From positions 22,418,001-22,482,000 of the forward strand of contig NC_059508.1 of assembly GCF_914767665.1 (NCBI RefSeq): DNA of 64,000 nt, given 5' to 3'. A program made the position numbers and the translations under genes. This document shows, piece after piece, positions 28,061-42,040 of the stretch; within the stretch, counting starts at the first letter, position 1; the number at the start of each line of letters is the position of its first letter. A model generated the notes under the pieces. It saw only the letters and a program-made list of their open reading frames with translations. It searched no databases and was not told where the DNA came from. The DNA comes from Harmonia axyridis (Eukaryota; Arthropoda; Insecta; Coleoptera; Coccinellidae).

Positions 28061-29940
28061 TTCTTTTTGTTTAATGAACAATTATCCAAGTAAGCCATTC
28101 CACATTGTTGATTTTCTTGGACTCGGATGTCACGCAGGTAGCTATAATCTCCCACGTGGTAAGGTCAATTGCTGCTGTAACCACAAATGCACGACTGACT
28201 TCTGTTGTTGATTTCATTTGTTTGTTATTTCCTTCAATGTTTCTCATTCTAACACTTTTCATCGTATTGCACAGGGACGAAAGCTTGACACGCGTGTCTA
28301 AGGAAACCACTTTGGTATAAGGGACTGTTCGTATTCCCTTCGTTTTGTTTAATGAACAATTATCCAAGTAAGCCATTCCACATTGTTGATTTTCTTGGAC
28401 TCGGATGTCACGCAGGTAGCTATAATCTCCCACGTGGTAAGGTCAATTGCTGCTGTAACCACAAATGCACGACTGACTTCTAATGTTGATTTCATTTGTT
28501 TGTTATTTCCTTCAATGTTTCTCATTCTAACACTTTTCGTCGTATTGCACAGGGACGAAAGCTTGACACGCGTGTCTGAGGAAACCACTTTGGTATAAGG
28601 GACTGTTCTTATTCCCTTCGTTTTGTTTAATGAACAATTATCCAAGTAAGCCATTCCACATTGTTGATTTTCTTGGACTCGGATGTCACGCAGGTAGCTA
28701 TAATCTCCCACGTGGTAAGGTCAATTGCTGCTGTAACCACAAATGCACGACTGACTTCTGTTGTTGATTTCATTTGTTTGTTATTTCCTTCTATGTATCT
28801 CATTCTAACACTTTTCATCGTATTGCACAGGAACGAAAGCTTGACGCAGGTGTCTAAGGAAACCACTTTGGTATAAGGGACTGTTCTTATTCCCTTCTTT
28901 TTGTTTAATGAACAATTATCCAAGTAGGCCATTCCACATTGTTGATTTTCTTGGACTCGGATGACACGCGGGTAGCTATACTCCCACGTGGTAAGGTCAA
29001 TTGCTGCTGTAACCACAATTGGACGGCTGACTTCTGTTGTTGATTTCATTTGTTTGTAATTTCCTTCAATGTTACTCATTCTAACACTTCTCATCGTATT
29101 GCACAGGGACGAAAGCTTGACACACGTGTCTATGGAAACCACATTGGTATAAGGGACTGTTCTTATTCCCTTCTTTCTGTATGATGATCAATTATCCAAG
29201 TAAGCCATTACACATTGTTGATTTTCTTGGACTCGGATGACACGCAGGTATCTATAATCTGTAACGTGGTAAGGTCAATTGCTGCTGTAACCACAAATGC
29301 ACGACTGACTTCTGTTGTTGATTTCATTTGTTTGTTATTTCCTTCAATGTTTCTCATTCTAACACTTTTCATCGTATTGCACAGGGACGAAAGCTTGACA
29401 CACGTGTCTAAGGAAACCACTTTGGTATAAGGGACTGTTCTTATTCAATTCTTTTTGTTTAATGAACAATTATCCAAGTAAGCCGTTCCACATTGTTGAT
29501 TTTCTTGGACTCGGATGTCACGCAGGTAGCTATAATCTCCCACGTGGTAAGGTCAATTGCTGCTGTAACCACAAATGCACGACTGACTTCTGTTGTTGAT
29601 TTCATTTGTTTGTTATTTCCTTCTATGTTTCTCATTCTAACACTTTTCATCGTATTGCACAGGAACGAAAGCTTGACACAGTTGTCTAAGGAAACCACTT
29701 TGGTATAAGGGACTGTTCTTATTCCCTTCTTTTTGTTTAATGAACAATTATCCAAGTAAGCCATTCCACATTGTTGATTATCTTGGACTCGGATGTCACG
29801 CAGGTAGCTATAATCTCCCACGTGGTAAGGTCAATTGCTGCTGTAACCACAAATGCACGACTGACTTCTAATGTTGATTTCATTTGTTTGTTATTTCCTT
29901 CAATGTTTCTCATTCTAACACTTTTCGTCGTATTGAACAA

Positions 29941-32900
29941 TTGTTCATTAAACAAAACGAAGGGAATAAGAACAGTCCCTTATACCAAAGTGGTTTCCTT
30001 AGACACGCGTGTCAAGCTTTCGTCCCTGTGCAATACGATGAAAATTGTTAGAATGAGAATCATTGAAGAAAATAACAAACGAATGAAATCAACAACAGAA
30101 GTCAGTCGTGCATTCGTGGTTACAGCAGCAATTGACCTTACCACGTGGGAGATTACAGCTACCTGCGTGACATCCGAGCCCAAGAAAATCAACAATGTGG
30201 AACGGCTTACTTGGATAATTGTTCATTAAACAAAAATAAGGGAATAAGAACAGTCCCTTATACCAAAGTGGTTTCCTTAGACACGCGTGTCAAGCTTTCG
30301 TCCCTGTGCAATACGATGAAAAGTGTTAGAATGAGAAACATTGAAGAAAATAACAAACGAATGAAATCAACAACAGAAGTCAGTCGTGCATTTGTGGTTA
30401 CAGCAGCAATTGACCTCACCACGTGGGAGATTACTGCTACCTGCGTGACATCCGAGCCCAAGAAAATGAACAATGTGGAACGGCTTACTTGGATAATGGT
30501 TCATTAAACAAAAAGAAGGGAATAAGAACAGTCCCTTATACCAAAGTGGTTTCCTTAGACACGTGTGTCAAGCTTTCGTCCCTGTGCAATACGATGAAAA
30601 GTGTTAGAATGAGAATCATTGAAGAAAATAACAAACGAATGAAATCAACAACAGAAGTCAGTCGTGCATTCGTGGTTACAGCAGCAATTGACCTTACCAC
30701 GTGGGAGATTACAGCTACCTGCGTGACATCCGAGCCCAAGAAAATCAACAATGTGGAACGGCTTACTTGGATAATTGTTCATTAAACAAAAAAAAGAGAA
30801 TAAGAACAGTCCCTTATACCAAAGTGGTTTCCTTAGACACGCGTGTCAAGCTTTCGTCCCTGTGCAATACGATGAAAAGTGTTAGAATGAGAAACATTAA
30901 AGGAAATAACAAACAAATGAAATCAACAACAGAAGTCAGTCGTGCATTTGTGGTTACAGCAGCAATTGACCTTACCACGTGGGAGATTATAGCTACCGGC
31001 GTGACATCCGAGTCCAAGAAAATCAACAATGTGGAATTGCTTACTTGGATAATTGTTCATTAAACAAAAAGAAGGGAATAAGAACAGTCCCTTATACCAA
31101 AGTGGTTTCCCTAGACAAGCGTGTCAAGCTTTCGTCCCTGTGCAATACGATGAAAAGTGTTAGAATGAGAATCATTGAAGAAAATAACAAACGAATGAAA
31201 TCAACAATAGAAGTCAGTCGTGCATTTGTGGTTACAGCAGCAATTGACCTCACCACGTGGGAGATTATAGCTACCTGCGTGACATCCGAGTCCAAGAAAA
31301 TCAACAATGTGGAATGGCTTACTTGGATAATTGTTCATTAAACAAAAAGAAGGGAATAAGAACAGACCCTTATACCAAAGTGGTTTCCTTAGACACGCGT
31401 GTCAAGCTTTCGTCCCTGTGCAATACGATGAAAAGTGTTAGAATGAGAAACATTGAAGAAAATAACAAACGAATGAAATCAACAACAGAAGTCAGTCGTG
31501 CATTTGTGGTTACAGCAGCAATTGACCTTACCACGTAAAAAATAATAGTTACCTGCGTGTCATCCGAGTCCAAGAAAATCAACAATGTGGAATGGCTTAC
31601 TTGGATAATTGATCATTATACAGAAAGAAGGGAATAAGAACAGTCCCTTATACCAATGTGGTTTCCATAGACACGTGTGTCAAGCTTTCGTCCCTGTGCA
31701 ATACGATGAGAAGTGTTAGAATGAGAAACATTGAAGGAAATAACAAACAAATCAAATCAACAACAGAAGTCAGTCGTGCATTTGTGATTACAGCAGCAAT
31801 TGACCTTACCACGTGGGAGATTATAGCTACCTGCTTGACATCCGAGTCCAAGAAAATAAACAATGTGGAATGGCTTACTTGGATAATTGATCATTATACA
31901 GAAAGAATGAAGTAAGAACAGTCCCTTATACCAATGTGGTTTCCATAGACACGTGTGTCAAGCTTTCGTCCCTGTGCATCACGATGAAAAGTGTTAGAAT
32001 GAGAAACATTGAAGAAAATAACAAACGAATGAAATCAACAACAGAAGTCAGTCGTGCATTTGTGGTTACAGCAGCAATTGACCTCACCACGTGGAAGATT
32101 ATGGCTACCTGCGTGACATCCGAGTCCAAGAAAATCAACAATGTGGAATGGCTTACTTGGATAATTGTTCATTAAACAAAAAGAAGGGAATAAGAACAGA
32201 CTCTTATACCAAAGTGGTTTCCTTAGACACGCGTGTCAAGCTTTCGTCCCTGTGCAATACGATGAAAAGTGTTAGAATGAGAAACATTGAAGAAAATAAC
32301 AAACGAATGAAATCAACAACAGAAGTCAGTCGTGCATTTGTGGTTACAGCAGCAATTGACCTTTCCACGTGGGAAATTATAGATAGCTGCGTGACATCCT
32401 AGTCCAAGAAAATCAACAATGTGGAATGGCTTACTTGGATACTTGTTCATCAAAAAGAAAAAAGGGAAGAAGAGCAGTCCCTCATACCAAAGTGGTTTCC
32501 TTAGACACGTGTGTCAAGCTTTCGTCACTGTGCAATACGATGAAAAGTGTTAGAATGAGAAATATTGAAGAAAATAACAAACAAATTAAATCAACAACAG
32601 AAGTCAGTCGTGCATTTGTGGTTTCAGCAGCAATTGACCTTACCACGTGGGAGATAATAGCTACCTGCGTGACATCCGAGCCCAAGAAAATCAACAATGT
32701 GGAACGGCTTACTTGGATAATTGTTCATTAAACAAAAAGAAGGGAATAAGAACAGTTCCTTATACCAAAGTGGTTTCCTTAGACACGTGTTTCAAGCTTT
32801 CGTCCCTGTGCAATACGATGAAAAGTGTTAGAATGAGAAATATTAAAGGAAATTACAAACAAATGAAATCAACAACAGAAGTCAGTCGTGCATTTGTGGT

Positions 32901-35759
32901 TACAGCAGCAATTGACCTTACCACGTGGGAGATTATAGCTACCGGCGTGACATCCGAGTCCAAGAAAATCAACAATGTGGAATGGCTTACTTGGATAATT
33001 GTTGATTGAACAAAAAGAAGGGAATAAGAACAGTCCCTCATACAAAAGTGGTTTTCTTAGACACGTGTCAAGCTTTCGTCCCTGTGCAATACGATGAAAA
33101 GTGTTAGAATGAGAAACATTGAAGGAAATAACAAACAAATGAAATCAACAACAGAAGTCAGTCGTGCATTTGTGGTTTCAGCAGCAATTGACCTTACCAC
33201 GTGGGAGATTATAGATACCTGCGTGACATCCGAGTCCAAGAAAATCAACAATGTGGAATGACTTACTTGGATAATTGATCATTATACAGAAAGAATGAAG
33301 TAAGAACAGTCCCTTATACGAATGTGGTTTCCATAGACACGTGTGTCAAGCTTTCGTCCCTGTGCAATACGATGAAAAGTGTAAGAATGAGAAACATAGA
33401 AGGAAAAAACAAACAAATGAAATCAACAACAGAAGTCAGTCGTGCATTTGTGGTTACAGCAGCAATTGACATTACCACGTGGGAGATTCTAGCTACCTGC
33501 GTGACATCCGAGTCCAAGAAAATCAACAATGTGGAATGGCTTATTCGGATAATTGTTCATTAAACAAAAAGAAGGGAATGAGAACAGTCCCTTATACCAA
33601 AGTGGTTTCCTTAGACACGCGTGTCAAGCTTTCGTCCCTGTGCAATACGATGAAAAAAGTGTTAGAATGAGAAACATTGAAGAAAATAACAAACGAATGA
33701 AATCAACAACAGAAGTCAGTCGTGCATTTGTGGTTACAGCAGCAATTGACCTTACCACGTGGGAGATGATAGCTATCTGCGTGACATCCGAGTCCAAGAA
33801 AATCAACAATGTGGAATGGCCCACTTGGATAATTGTTGATCAAACAAAAAAAAGGGAATAAGAACAGTCCCTTATACCAAAGTGGTTTCCTAAGACACGC
33901 GTGTCAAGCTTTCGTCCCTGTGCAATACGATGAAAAGTGTTAGAATGAGAAACATTGAAGAAAATAACAAACGAATGAAATCAACATTAGAAGTCAGTCG
34001 TGCATTTGTGGTTACAGCAGCAATTGACCTTACCACGTGGGAGATTATAGCTACCTGCGTGACATCCGAGTCCAAGAAAATCAACAATGTGGAATGGCCT
34101 ACTTGGATAATTGTTCATTAAACAAAACGAAGGGAATAAGAACAGTCCCTTATACCAAAGTGGTTTCCTTAGACACGCGTGTCAAGCTTTCGTCCCTGTG
34201 CAATACGATGAAAAGTGTTAGAATGAGAAACATAGAAGGAAATAACAAACAAATTAAATCAACAACAGAAGTCAGTCGTGCATTTGTGGTTACAGCAGCA
34301 ATTGACCTTACCACGTGGGAGATTATAGCTACCTGCGTGACATTCGTGTCCAAGAAAATCAACAATGTGGAATGGCTTACTTGGATAATTGTTGATTGAA
34401 CAAAACGAAGGGAATAAGAACAGTCCCTTATACCAAAGTGGTTTCCTTAGACACGCGTGTCAAGCTTTCGTCCCTGTGCAATACGATGAAAAGTGTTAGA
34501 ATGAGAAACATAGAAGGAAATAACAAACAAATGAAATCAACAACAGAAGTCAGTCGTGCATTTGTGGTTACAGCAGCAATTGACCTTACCACGTGGGAGA
34601 TTATAGCTACCTGCGTGACATCCGAGTCCAAGAAAATCAACAATGTGGAATGGCCTACTTGGATAATTGTTGATTAAACAAAAAAAAAATAAGAACAGTC
34701 CCTTATACCAAAGTGGTTCCCTTAGACACGTGTGTCAAGCTTTCGTCCCTGTGCGATACGATGAAAAGTGTTAGAATGAGAAACATAGGAGGAAATAACA
34801 AACAAATGAAATCAACAACAGAAGTCAGTCGTGCATATGTGGTTACAGCAGCAATTGACCTTACCACGTGGGAGCTTATAGCTACCTGCGTGACATCCGA
34901 GTCCAAGAAAATCAACAATGTGGAATGGCTTACTTGGATAATTGTTGATTGAACAAAAAGAAGGGAATAAGAACAGTCCCTCATACCAAAGTGGTTTTCT
35001 TAGACACGTGTGTCAAGCTTTCGTCCCTGTGCAATACGATGAGAAGTGTTAGAATGAGAAACATTGAAGGAAATAACAAACAAATGAAATCAACAACAGA
35101 AGTCAGTCGTGCATTTGTGGTTTCAGCATTAATTGATCTTACCACGTGGGAGATTATAGCTACCTGCGTGACATCCGAGTCCAAGAAAATCAACAATGTG
35201 GAATGACTTACTTGGATAATTGATCATTATACAGAAAGAATGAAGTAAGAACTGTCCCTTATACGAATGTGGTTTCCATAGACACGTGTGTCAAGCTTTC
35301 GTCCCTGTGCAATACGATGAAAAGTGTAAGAATGAGAAACATAGAAGGAAAAAACAAACAAATTAAATCAACAACAGAAGTCAGTCGTGCATTTGTGGTT
35401 ACAGCAGCAATTGACATTACCACGTGGGAGATTCTAGCTACCTGCGTGACATCCGAGTCCAAGAAAACCAACAATGTGGAATGGCTTATTCGGATAATTG
35501 TTCATTAAACAAAAAGAAGGGAATAAGAACAGTCCCTTATACCAAAGTGGTTTCCTTAGACACGCGTGTCAAGCTTTCGTCCCTGTGCAATACGATGAAA
35601 AAAGTGTCAGAATGAGAAACATTGAAGAAAATAACAAACGAATGAAATCAACAACAGAAGTCAGTCGTGCATTTGTGGTTACAGCAGCAATTGACCTTAC
35701 CACGTGGGAGATGATAGCTACCTGCGTGACATCCGAGTCCAAGAAAATCAACAATGTGG
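29941..35759 (-). repeat. 278-bp satellite array, block B (reverse orientation)
   Basis: The same monomer family runs in the opposite orientation for about 21 units. The left junction is a 14-bp palindrome at 29934-29947 (TGAACAATTGTTCA). The right junction at 35759/35760 joins ACAATGTGG directly to AAGGTCAATTG. Monomers here are rich in the variants with CGAATGAAATC, and include ones carrying a 2-bp insertion (GATGAAAAAAGTG) at about 33650 and 35595. Confidence 0.96.
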
Positions 35760-36440
35760 AAAGGTCAATTGCTGCTGTAACCACAAATGCACGACTGACT
35801 TCTGTTGTTGATTTCATTTGTTTGTTATTTCCTTCTATGTTTCTCATTCTAACACTTTTCATCGTATTGCACAGGGACGAAAGCTTGAAACACGTGTCTA
35901 AGGAAACCACTTTGGTATAAGGAACTGTTCTTATTCCCTTCTTTTTGTTTAATGAACAATTATCCAAGTAAGCCGTTCCACATTGTTGATTTTCTTGGGC
36001 TCGGATGTCACGCAGGTAGCTATTATCTCCCACGTGGTAAGGTCAATTGCTGCTGTAACCACGAATGCACGACTGACTTCTGTTGTTGATTTCATTCGTT
36101 TGTTATTTTCTTCAATGTTTCTCATTCTAACACTTTTCATCGTATTGCACAGTGACGAAAGCTTGACACACGTGTCTAGGGAAACCACTTTGGTATGAGG
36201 GACTGCTCTTCTTCCCTTTTTTCTTTTTGATGAACAAGTATCCAAGTAAGCCATTCCACATTGTTGATTTACTTGGACTAGGATGTCACGCAGCTATCTA
36301 TAATCTCCCACGTGGAAAGGTCAATTGCTGCTGTAACCACAAATGCACGACTGACTTCTGTTGTTGATTTCATTTGTTTGTTATTTCCTTCTATGTTTCT
36401 CATTCTAACACTTTTCATCGTATTGCACAGGGACGAAAGC
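32240..36440. repeat. Inverted repeat around the 35760 orientation switch (arms about 0.68 kb)
   Basis: Block B about 32240-32920 is the near reverse complement of block C about 35760-36440. Matching private variants include the AGAAAAAAGGGAAGAAGAGC linker and GATAGCTGCGTGACATCCTAG. Coordinates of matched positions sum to 68680, so the symmetry centre is near 34340 and not at the junction. Confidence 0.75.
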
Positions 36441-39400
36441 TTGACACACATGTCTGAGAAAACCACTTTGGTATGAGGGACTGTTCTTATTCCTTTTTTT
36501 TTGTTTAATCAACAATTATCCAAGTAAGCCATTCCACATTGTTGATTTTCTTGAACTCGAATGACACGCAGGTAGCTATAATCTCCCACGTGGTAAGGTC
36601 AATTGCTGCTGTACCCACAAATGCACGACTGACTTCTGTTGTTGATTTCATTTGTTTGTTATTTCCTTCTATGTTTCTCATTCTAACACTTTTCATCGTA
36701 TTGCACAGGGACGAAAGCTTGACACGCGTGTCTAAAGAAACCACTTTTTTTTGTTTAATCAACAATTATCCAAGTAGGCCATTCCAAATTGTTGATTTTC
36801 TTGGACTCGGATGTCACGCAGGTAGCTATAATCTCCCACGTGGTAAGGTCAATTGCTGCTGTAACCACAAATGCACGACTGACTTCTAATGTTGATTTCA
36901 TTCGTTTGTTATTTTCTTCAATGTTTCTCATTCTAACACTTTTCATCGTATTGCACAGGGACGAAAGCTTGACACGCGTGTCTTAGGAAACCACTTTGGT
37001 ATAAGGGACTGTTCTTATTCCCTTTTTTTTGTTTGATCAACAATTATCCAAGTGGGCCATTCCACATTGTTGATTTTCTTGGACTCGGATGTCACGCAGG
37101 TAGCTATCATCTCCCACGTGGTAAGGTCAATTGCTGCTGTAACCACAAATGCACGACTGACTTCTGTTGTTGATTTCATTCGTTTGTTATTTTCTTCAAT
37201 GTTTCTCATTCTAACACTTTTTTCATCGTATTGCACAGGGACGAAAGCTTGACACGCGTGTCTAAGGAAACCACTTTGGTATAAGGGACTGTTCTTATTC
37301 CCTTCTTTTTGTTTAATGAACAATTATCCGAATAAGCCATTCCACATTGTTGATTTTCTTGGACTCGGATGTCACGCAGGTAGCTATAATCTCCCACGTG
37401 GTAAGGTCAATTGCTGCTGTAACCACAAATGCACGACTGACTTCTGTTGTTGATTTCATTTGTTTGTTATTTCCTTCTATGTTTCTCATTCTAACACTTT
37501 TCATCGTATTGCACAGGGACGAAAGCTTGACACGCGTGTCTAAGGAAACCACTTTGGTATAAGGGACTGTTCTTATTCCCTTCGTTTTGTTCAATCAAAA
37601 ATTATCCAAGTAAGCCATTCCACATTGTTGATTTTCTAGGACACGAATGTCACGCAGGTAGCTATAATCTCCCACGTGGTAAGGTCAATTGCTGCTGTAA
37701 CCACAAATGCACGACTGACTTCTGTTGTTGATTTAATTTGTTTGTTAGTTCCTTCTATGTTTCTCATTCTAACACTTTTCATCGTATTGCACAGGGACGA
37801 AAGCTTGACACGCGTGTCTAAGGAAACCACTTTGGTATAAGGGACTGTTCTCATTCCCTTCGTTTTGTTTAATGAACAATTATCCAAGTAGGCCATTCCA
37901 CATTGTTGATTTTCTTGGACTCGGATGTCACGCAGGTAGCTATAATCTCCCACGTGGTAAGGTCAATTGCTGCTGTGACCACAAATGCACGACTGACTTC
38001 TGTTGTTGAGTTCATTTGTTTGTTATTTCCTTCTATGTTTCTCATTCTAACACATTTCATCGTATTGCACAGGGACGAAAGCTTGACACACGTGTCTAAG
38101 GAAACCACTTTGGTATAAGGGACTGTTCTTATTCTCTTTTTTTGTTTAATCAACAATTATCCAAGTAGGCCATTCCACATTGTTGATTATCTTGGACTCG
38201 GATGTCACGAAGGTAGCTATAATCTCCCACGTGGTAAGGTCAATTGCTGCTGTAACCACAAATGCACGACTGACTTCTAATGTTGATTTCATTTGTTTGT
38301 TATTTCCTTCAATGTTTCTCATTCTAACACTTCTCATCGTATTGCACAGGACGAAAGCTTGACACACGTGTCTAAGGAAACCACTTTGGTATAAGGGACT
38401 GTTCTTATTCCCTTCTTTTTGTTCAATCAACAATTATCCAAGTGAGCAATTCCACATTGTTGATTTTCTTGGACTTGAATGTCACGCAGGTAGCTATAAT
38501 CTCCCACGTGGTAAGGTCAATTGCTGCTGTAACCACAAATGCACGACTGACTTCTGTTGTTGATTTCATTCGTTTGTTATTTTCTTCAATGTTTCTCATT
38601 CTAACACTTTTTTCATCGTATTGCACAGGGACGAAAGCTTGACACGCGTGTCTAAGGAAACCGCTTTGGTATAAGGGACTGTTCTCATTCCCTTCTTTTT
38701 GTTTAATGAACAATTATCCGAATAAGCCATTCCACATTGTTGATTTTCTTGGACTCGGATGTCACGCAGGTAGCTAGAATCTCCCACGTGGTAATGTCAA
38801 TTGCCGCTGTAACCACAAATGCACGACTGACTTCTGTTGTTGATTTCATTCGTTTGTTATTTCCTTCAATGTTTCTCATTCTAACACTTTTCATCGTATT
38901 GCACAGGGACGAAAGCTTGACACGTGTCTAAGAAAACCACTTTTGTATGAGGGACTGTTCTTATTCCCTTCTTTTTGTTCAATCAACAATTATCCAAGTA
39001 AGCCATTCCACATTGTTGATTTTCTTGGACTCGGATGTCACGCAGGTAGCTATAATCTCCCACGTGGTAAGGTCAATTGCTGCTGTAACCACAAATGCAC
39101 GACTGACTTCTGTTGTTGATTTCATTTGTTTGTTATTTCCTTCAATATTTCTCATTCTAACACTTTTCATCGTATTGCACAGGGACGAAAGCTTGAAACA
39201 CGTGTCTAAGGAAACCACTTTTGTATAAGGAACTGTTCTTATTCCCTTCTTTTTGTTTAATGAACAATTATCCAAGTAAGCCGTTCCACATTGTTGATTT
39301 TCTTGGGCTCGGATGTCACGCAGGTAGCAGTAATCTCCCACGTGGTAAGGTCAATTGCTGCTGTAACCACGAATGCACGACTGACTTCTGTTGTTGATTT

Positions 39401-42040
39401 CATTCGTTTGTTATTTTCTTCAATGTTTCTCATTCTAACACTTTTCATCGTATTGCACAGGGACGAAAGCTTGACACACGTGTCTAAGGAAACCACTTTG
39501 GTATGAGGGACTGCTCTTCTTTCCTTTTTTCTTTTTGATGACCAAGTATCCAAGTAAGCCATTCCACATTGTTGATTTTCTTGGACTAGGATGTCACGCA
39601 GCTATCTATAATTTCCCACGTGGAAAGGTCAATTGCTGCTGTAACCACAAATGCACGACTGACTTCTGTTGTTGATTTCATTTGTTTGTTATTTCCTTCT
39701 ATGTTTCTCATTCTAACACTTTTCATCGTATTGCACAGGGACGAAAGCTTGACACACATGTCTGAGAAAACCACTTTGGTATGAGGGACTGTTCTTATTC
39801 CTTTTTTTTTGTTTAATCAACAATTATCCAAGTAAGCCATTCCACATTGTTGATTTTCTTGAACTCGGATGACACGCAGGTAGCTATAATCTCCCACGTG
39901 GTAAGGTCAATTGCTGCTGTACCCACAAATGCACGACTGACTTCTGTTGTTGATTTCATTTGTTTGTTATTTCCTTCTATGTTTCTCATTCTAACACTTT
40001 TCATCGTATTGCACAGGGACGAAAGCTTGACACGCGTGTCTAAGGAAACCACTTTTTTTTGTTTAATCAACAATTATCCAAGTAGGCCATTCCAAATTGT
40101 TGATTTTCTTGGACTCGGATGTCACGCAGGTAGCTATAATCTCCCACGTGGTAAGGTCAATTGCTGCTGTAACCACAAATGCACGACTGACTTCTAATGT
40201 TGATTTCATTCGTTTGTTATTTTCTTCAATGTTTCTCATTCTAACACTTTTCATCGTATTGCACAGGGACGAAAGCTTGACACGCGTGTCTTAGGAAACC
40301 ACTTTGGTATAAGGGACTGTTCTTATTCCCTTTTTTTTGTTTGATCAACAATTATCCAAGTGGGCCATTCCACATTGTTGATTTTCTTGGACTCGGATGT
40401 CACGCAGGTAGCTATCATCTCCCACGTGGTAAGGTCAATTACTGCTGTAACCACAAATGCACGACTGACTTCTGTTGTTGATTTCATTCGTGTGTTATTT
40501 TCTTCAATGTGTCTCATTCTAACACTTTTTTCATCGTATTGCACAGGGACGAAAGCTTGACACGCGTGTCTAAGGAAACCACTTTGGTATAAGGGACTGT
40601 TCTTATTCCCTTCTTTTTGTTTAATGAACAATTATCCGAATAAGCCATTCCACATTGTTGATTTTCTTGGACTCGGATGTCACGCAGGTAGCTAGAATCT
40701 CCCACGTGGTAATGTCAATTGCTGCTGTAACCACAAATGCACGACTGACTTCTGTTGTTGATTTCATTTGTTTGTTTTTTCCTTCTATGTTTCTCATTCT
40801 TACACTTTTCATCGTATTGCACAGGGACGAAAGCTTGACACACGTGTCTATAAAACCACATTCGTATAAGGGACTGTTCTTACTTCATTCTTTCTGTATA
40901 ATGATCAATTATCCAAGTAAGTCATTCCACATTGTTGATTTTCTTGGACTCGGATGTCACGCAGGTAGCTATAATCTCCCACGTGGTAAGGTCAATTAAT
41001 GCTGAAACCACAAATGCACGACTGACTTCTGTTGTTGATTTCATTTGTTTGTTATTTCCTTCAATGTTTCTCATTCTAACACTTTTCATCGTATTGCAAA
41101 GGGACGAAAGCTTGACACACGTGTCTAAGAAAACCACTTTGGTATGAGGGACTGTTCTTATTCCCTTCTTTTTGTTCAATCAACAATTATCCAAGTAAGC
41201 CATTCCACATTGTTGATTTTCTTGAACTCGGATGTCACGCAGGTAGCTATAAGCTCCCACGTGGTAAGGTCAATTGCTGCTGTAACCACAAATGCACGAC
41301 TGACTTCTGTTGTTGATTTCATTTGTTTGTTATTTCCTTCTATGTTTCTCATTCTAACACTTTTCATCGTATCGCACAGGGACGAAAGCTTGACACACGT
41401 GTCTAAGGAAACCACTTTGGTATAAGGGACTGTTCTTATTTTTTTTTTTGTTTAATCAACAATTATCCAAGTAGGCCATTCCACATTGTTGATTTTCTTG
41501 GACTCGGATGTCACGCAGGTAGCTATAATCTCCCACGTGGTAAGGTCAATTGCTGCTGTAACCACAAATGCACGACTGACTTCTGTTGTTGATTTCATTT
41601 GTTTGTTATTTCCTTCTATGTTTCTCATTCTAACACTTTTCATCGTATTGCACAGGGACGAAAGCTTGACACGCGTGTCTAAGGAAACCACTTTGGTATA
41701 AGGGACTGTTCTTATTCCCTTCGTTTTGTTCAATCAACAATTATCCTTGTAAGCCATTCCACATTGTTGATTTTCTTGGACACGAATGTCACGCAGGTAG
41801 CTATAATCTCCCACGTGATAAGGTCAATTGCTGCTGTAACCACAAATGCACGACTGACTTCTGTTGTTGATTTCATTTGTTTGTTATTTCCTTCTATGTT
41901 TCTCATTTTAACACTTTTCATCGTATTGCACAGGAACGAAAGCTTGACACAGGTGTCTAAGGAAACCACTTTGGTATAAGGGACTGTTCTTATTCCCTTT
42001 TTTCTGTATAATGATCAATTATCCAAGTAAGCCATTCCAA
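35760..42040 (+). repeat. 278-bp satellite array, block C (forward orientation)
   Basis: Orientation flips back to that of block A for about 22 monomers. The block contains a direct duplication with an offset of 3308 bp. Its two ends form inverted repeats with different parts of block B. Some monomers are shortened: at about 36742 and 40050 the GGTATAAGGGACTG stretch is missing, so ACCACTTT runs straight into TTTTTGTTTAATC. The block ends where CCATTCCA meets AATTGACCTTACC. Confidence 0.95.
35949..40900 (+). repeat. Higher-order direct duplication, 3308-bp offset
   Basis: Block C monomers at 35983, 36539, 36789, 37052 and 37347 recur at 39291, 39847, 40097, 40360 and 40655. They share the shortened linker monomer, the CATTCCAAATTG change and the extra TT in CACTTTTTTCATCG. 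The unit is slightly under 12 monomers because it contains shortened ones. Confidence 0.85.

Larger units (their letters stand above)
1..29940 (+). repeat. 278-bp satellite array, block A (forward orientation)
   Basis: About 107 head-to-tail monomers of 276-278 bp fill the block. Each reads, in order: a GGGACTGTTCTTATTCCC stretch, a T-rich linker, CAATTATCCAAGTAAGCC, TTGTTGATTTTCTTGGACTC, CCCACGTGGTAAGGTC, GACTGACTTCTGTTGTTG, CTCATTCTAACAC, CAGGGACGAAAGCTTGACAC and AACCACTTTGGTATA. Monomers differ by linked substitutions, for example CTGTTG or CTAATG before TTGATTTC, and GACACGCGTGTC, GACACACGTGTC or GACACAGGTGTC. Open frames of 66-126 codons exist on both strands in nearly every monomer because stop codons are rare in this sequence. 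They show many replacement differences and are not annotated as genes. The forward label is arbitrary. A centromeric or heterochromatic role is possible but not shown. Confidence 0.97.
34089..42040. repeat. Larger inverted repeat (arms about 1.6 kb)
   Basis: Block B about 34089-35759 mirrors block C about 40370-42040. Matched variants include TTCAGCATTAATTG against CAATTAATGCTGAA, CGTTTCTTTT-type linkers, the GATGAAAAAAGTG insertion and the GACATTACCACG change. Matched coordinates sum to about 76129 (centre near 38064). The outermost part diverges beyond about 41930. Confidence 0.75.

Noticed and set aside
1..29940. CRISPR-like array
   Set aside because: The repeating unit is about 278 bp with no short conserved repeat alternating with unique spacers, no cas genes, and clearly eukaryotic context.
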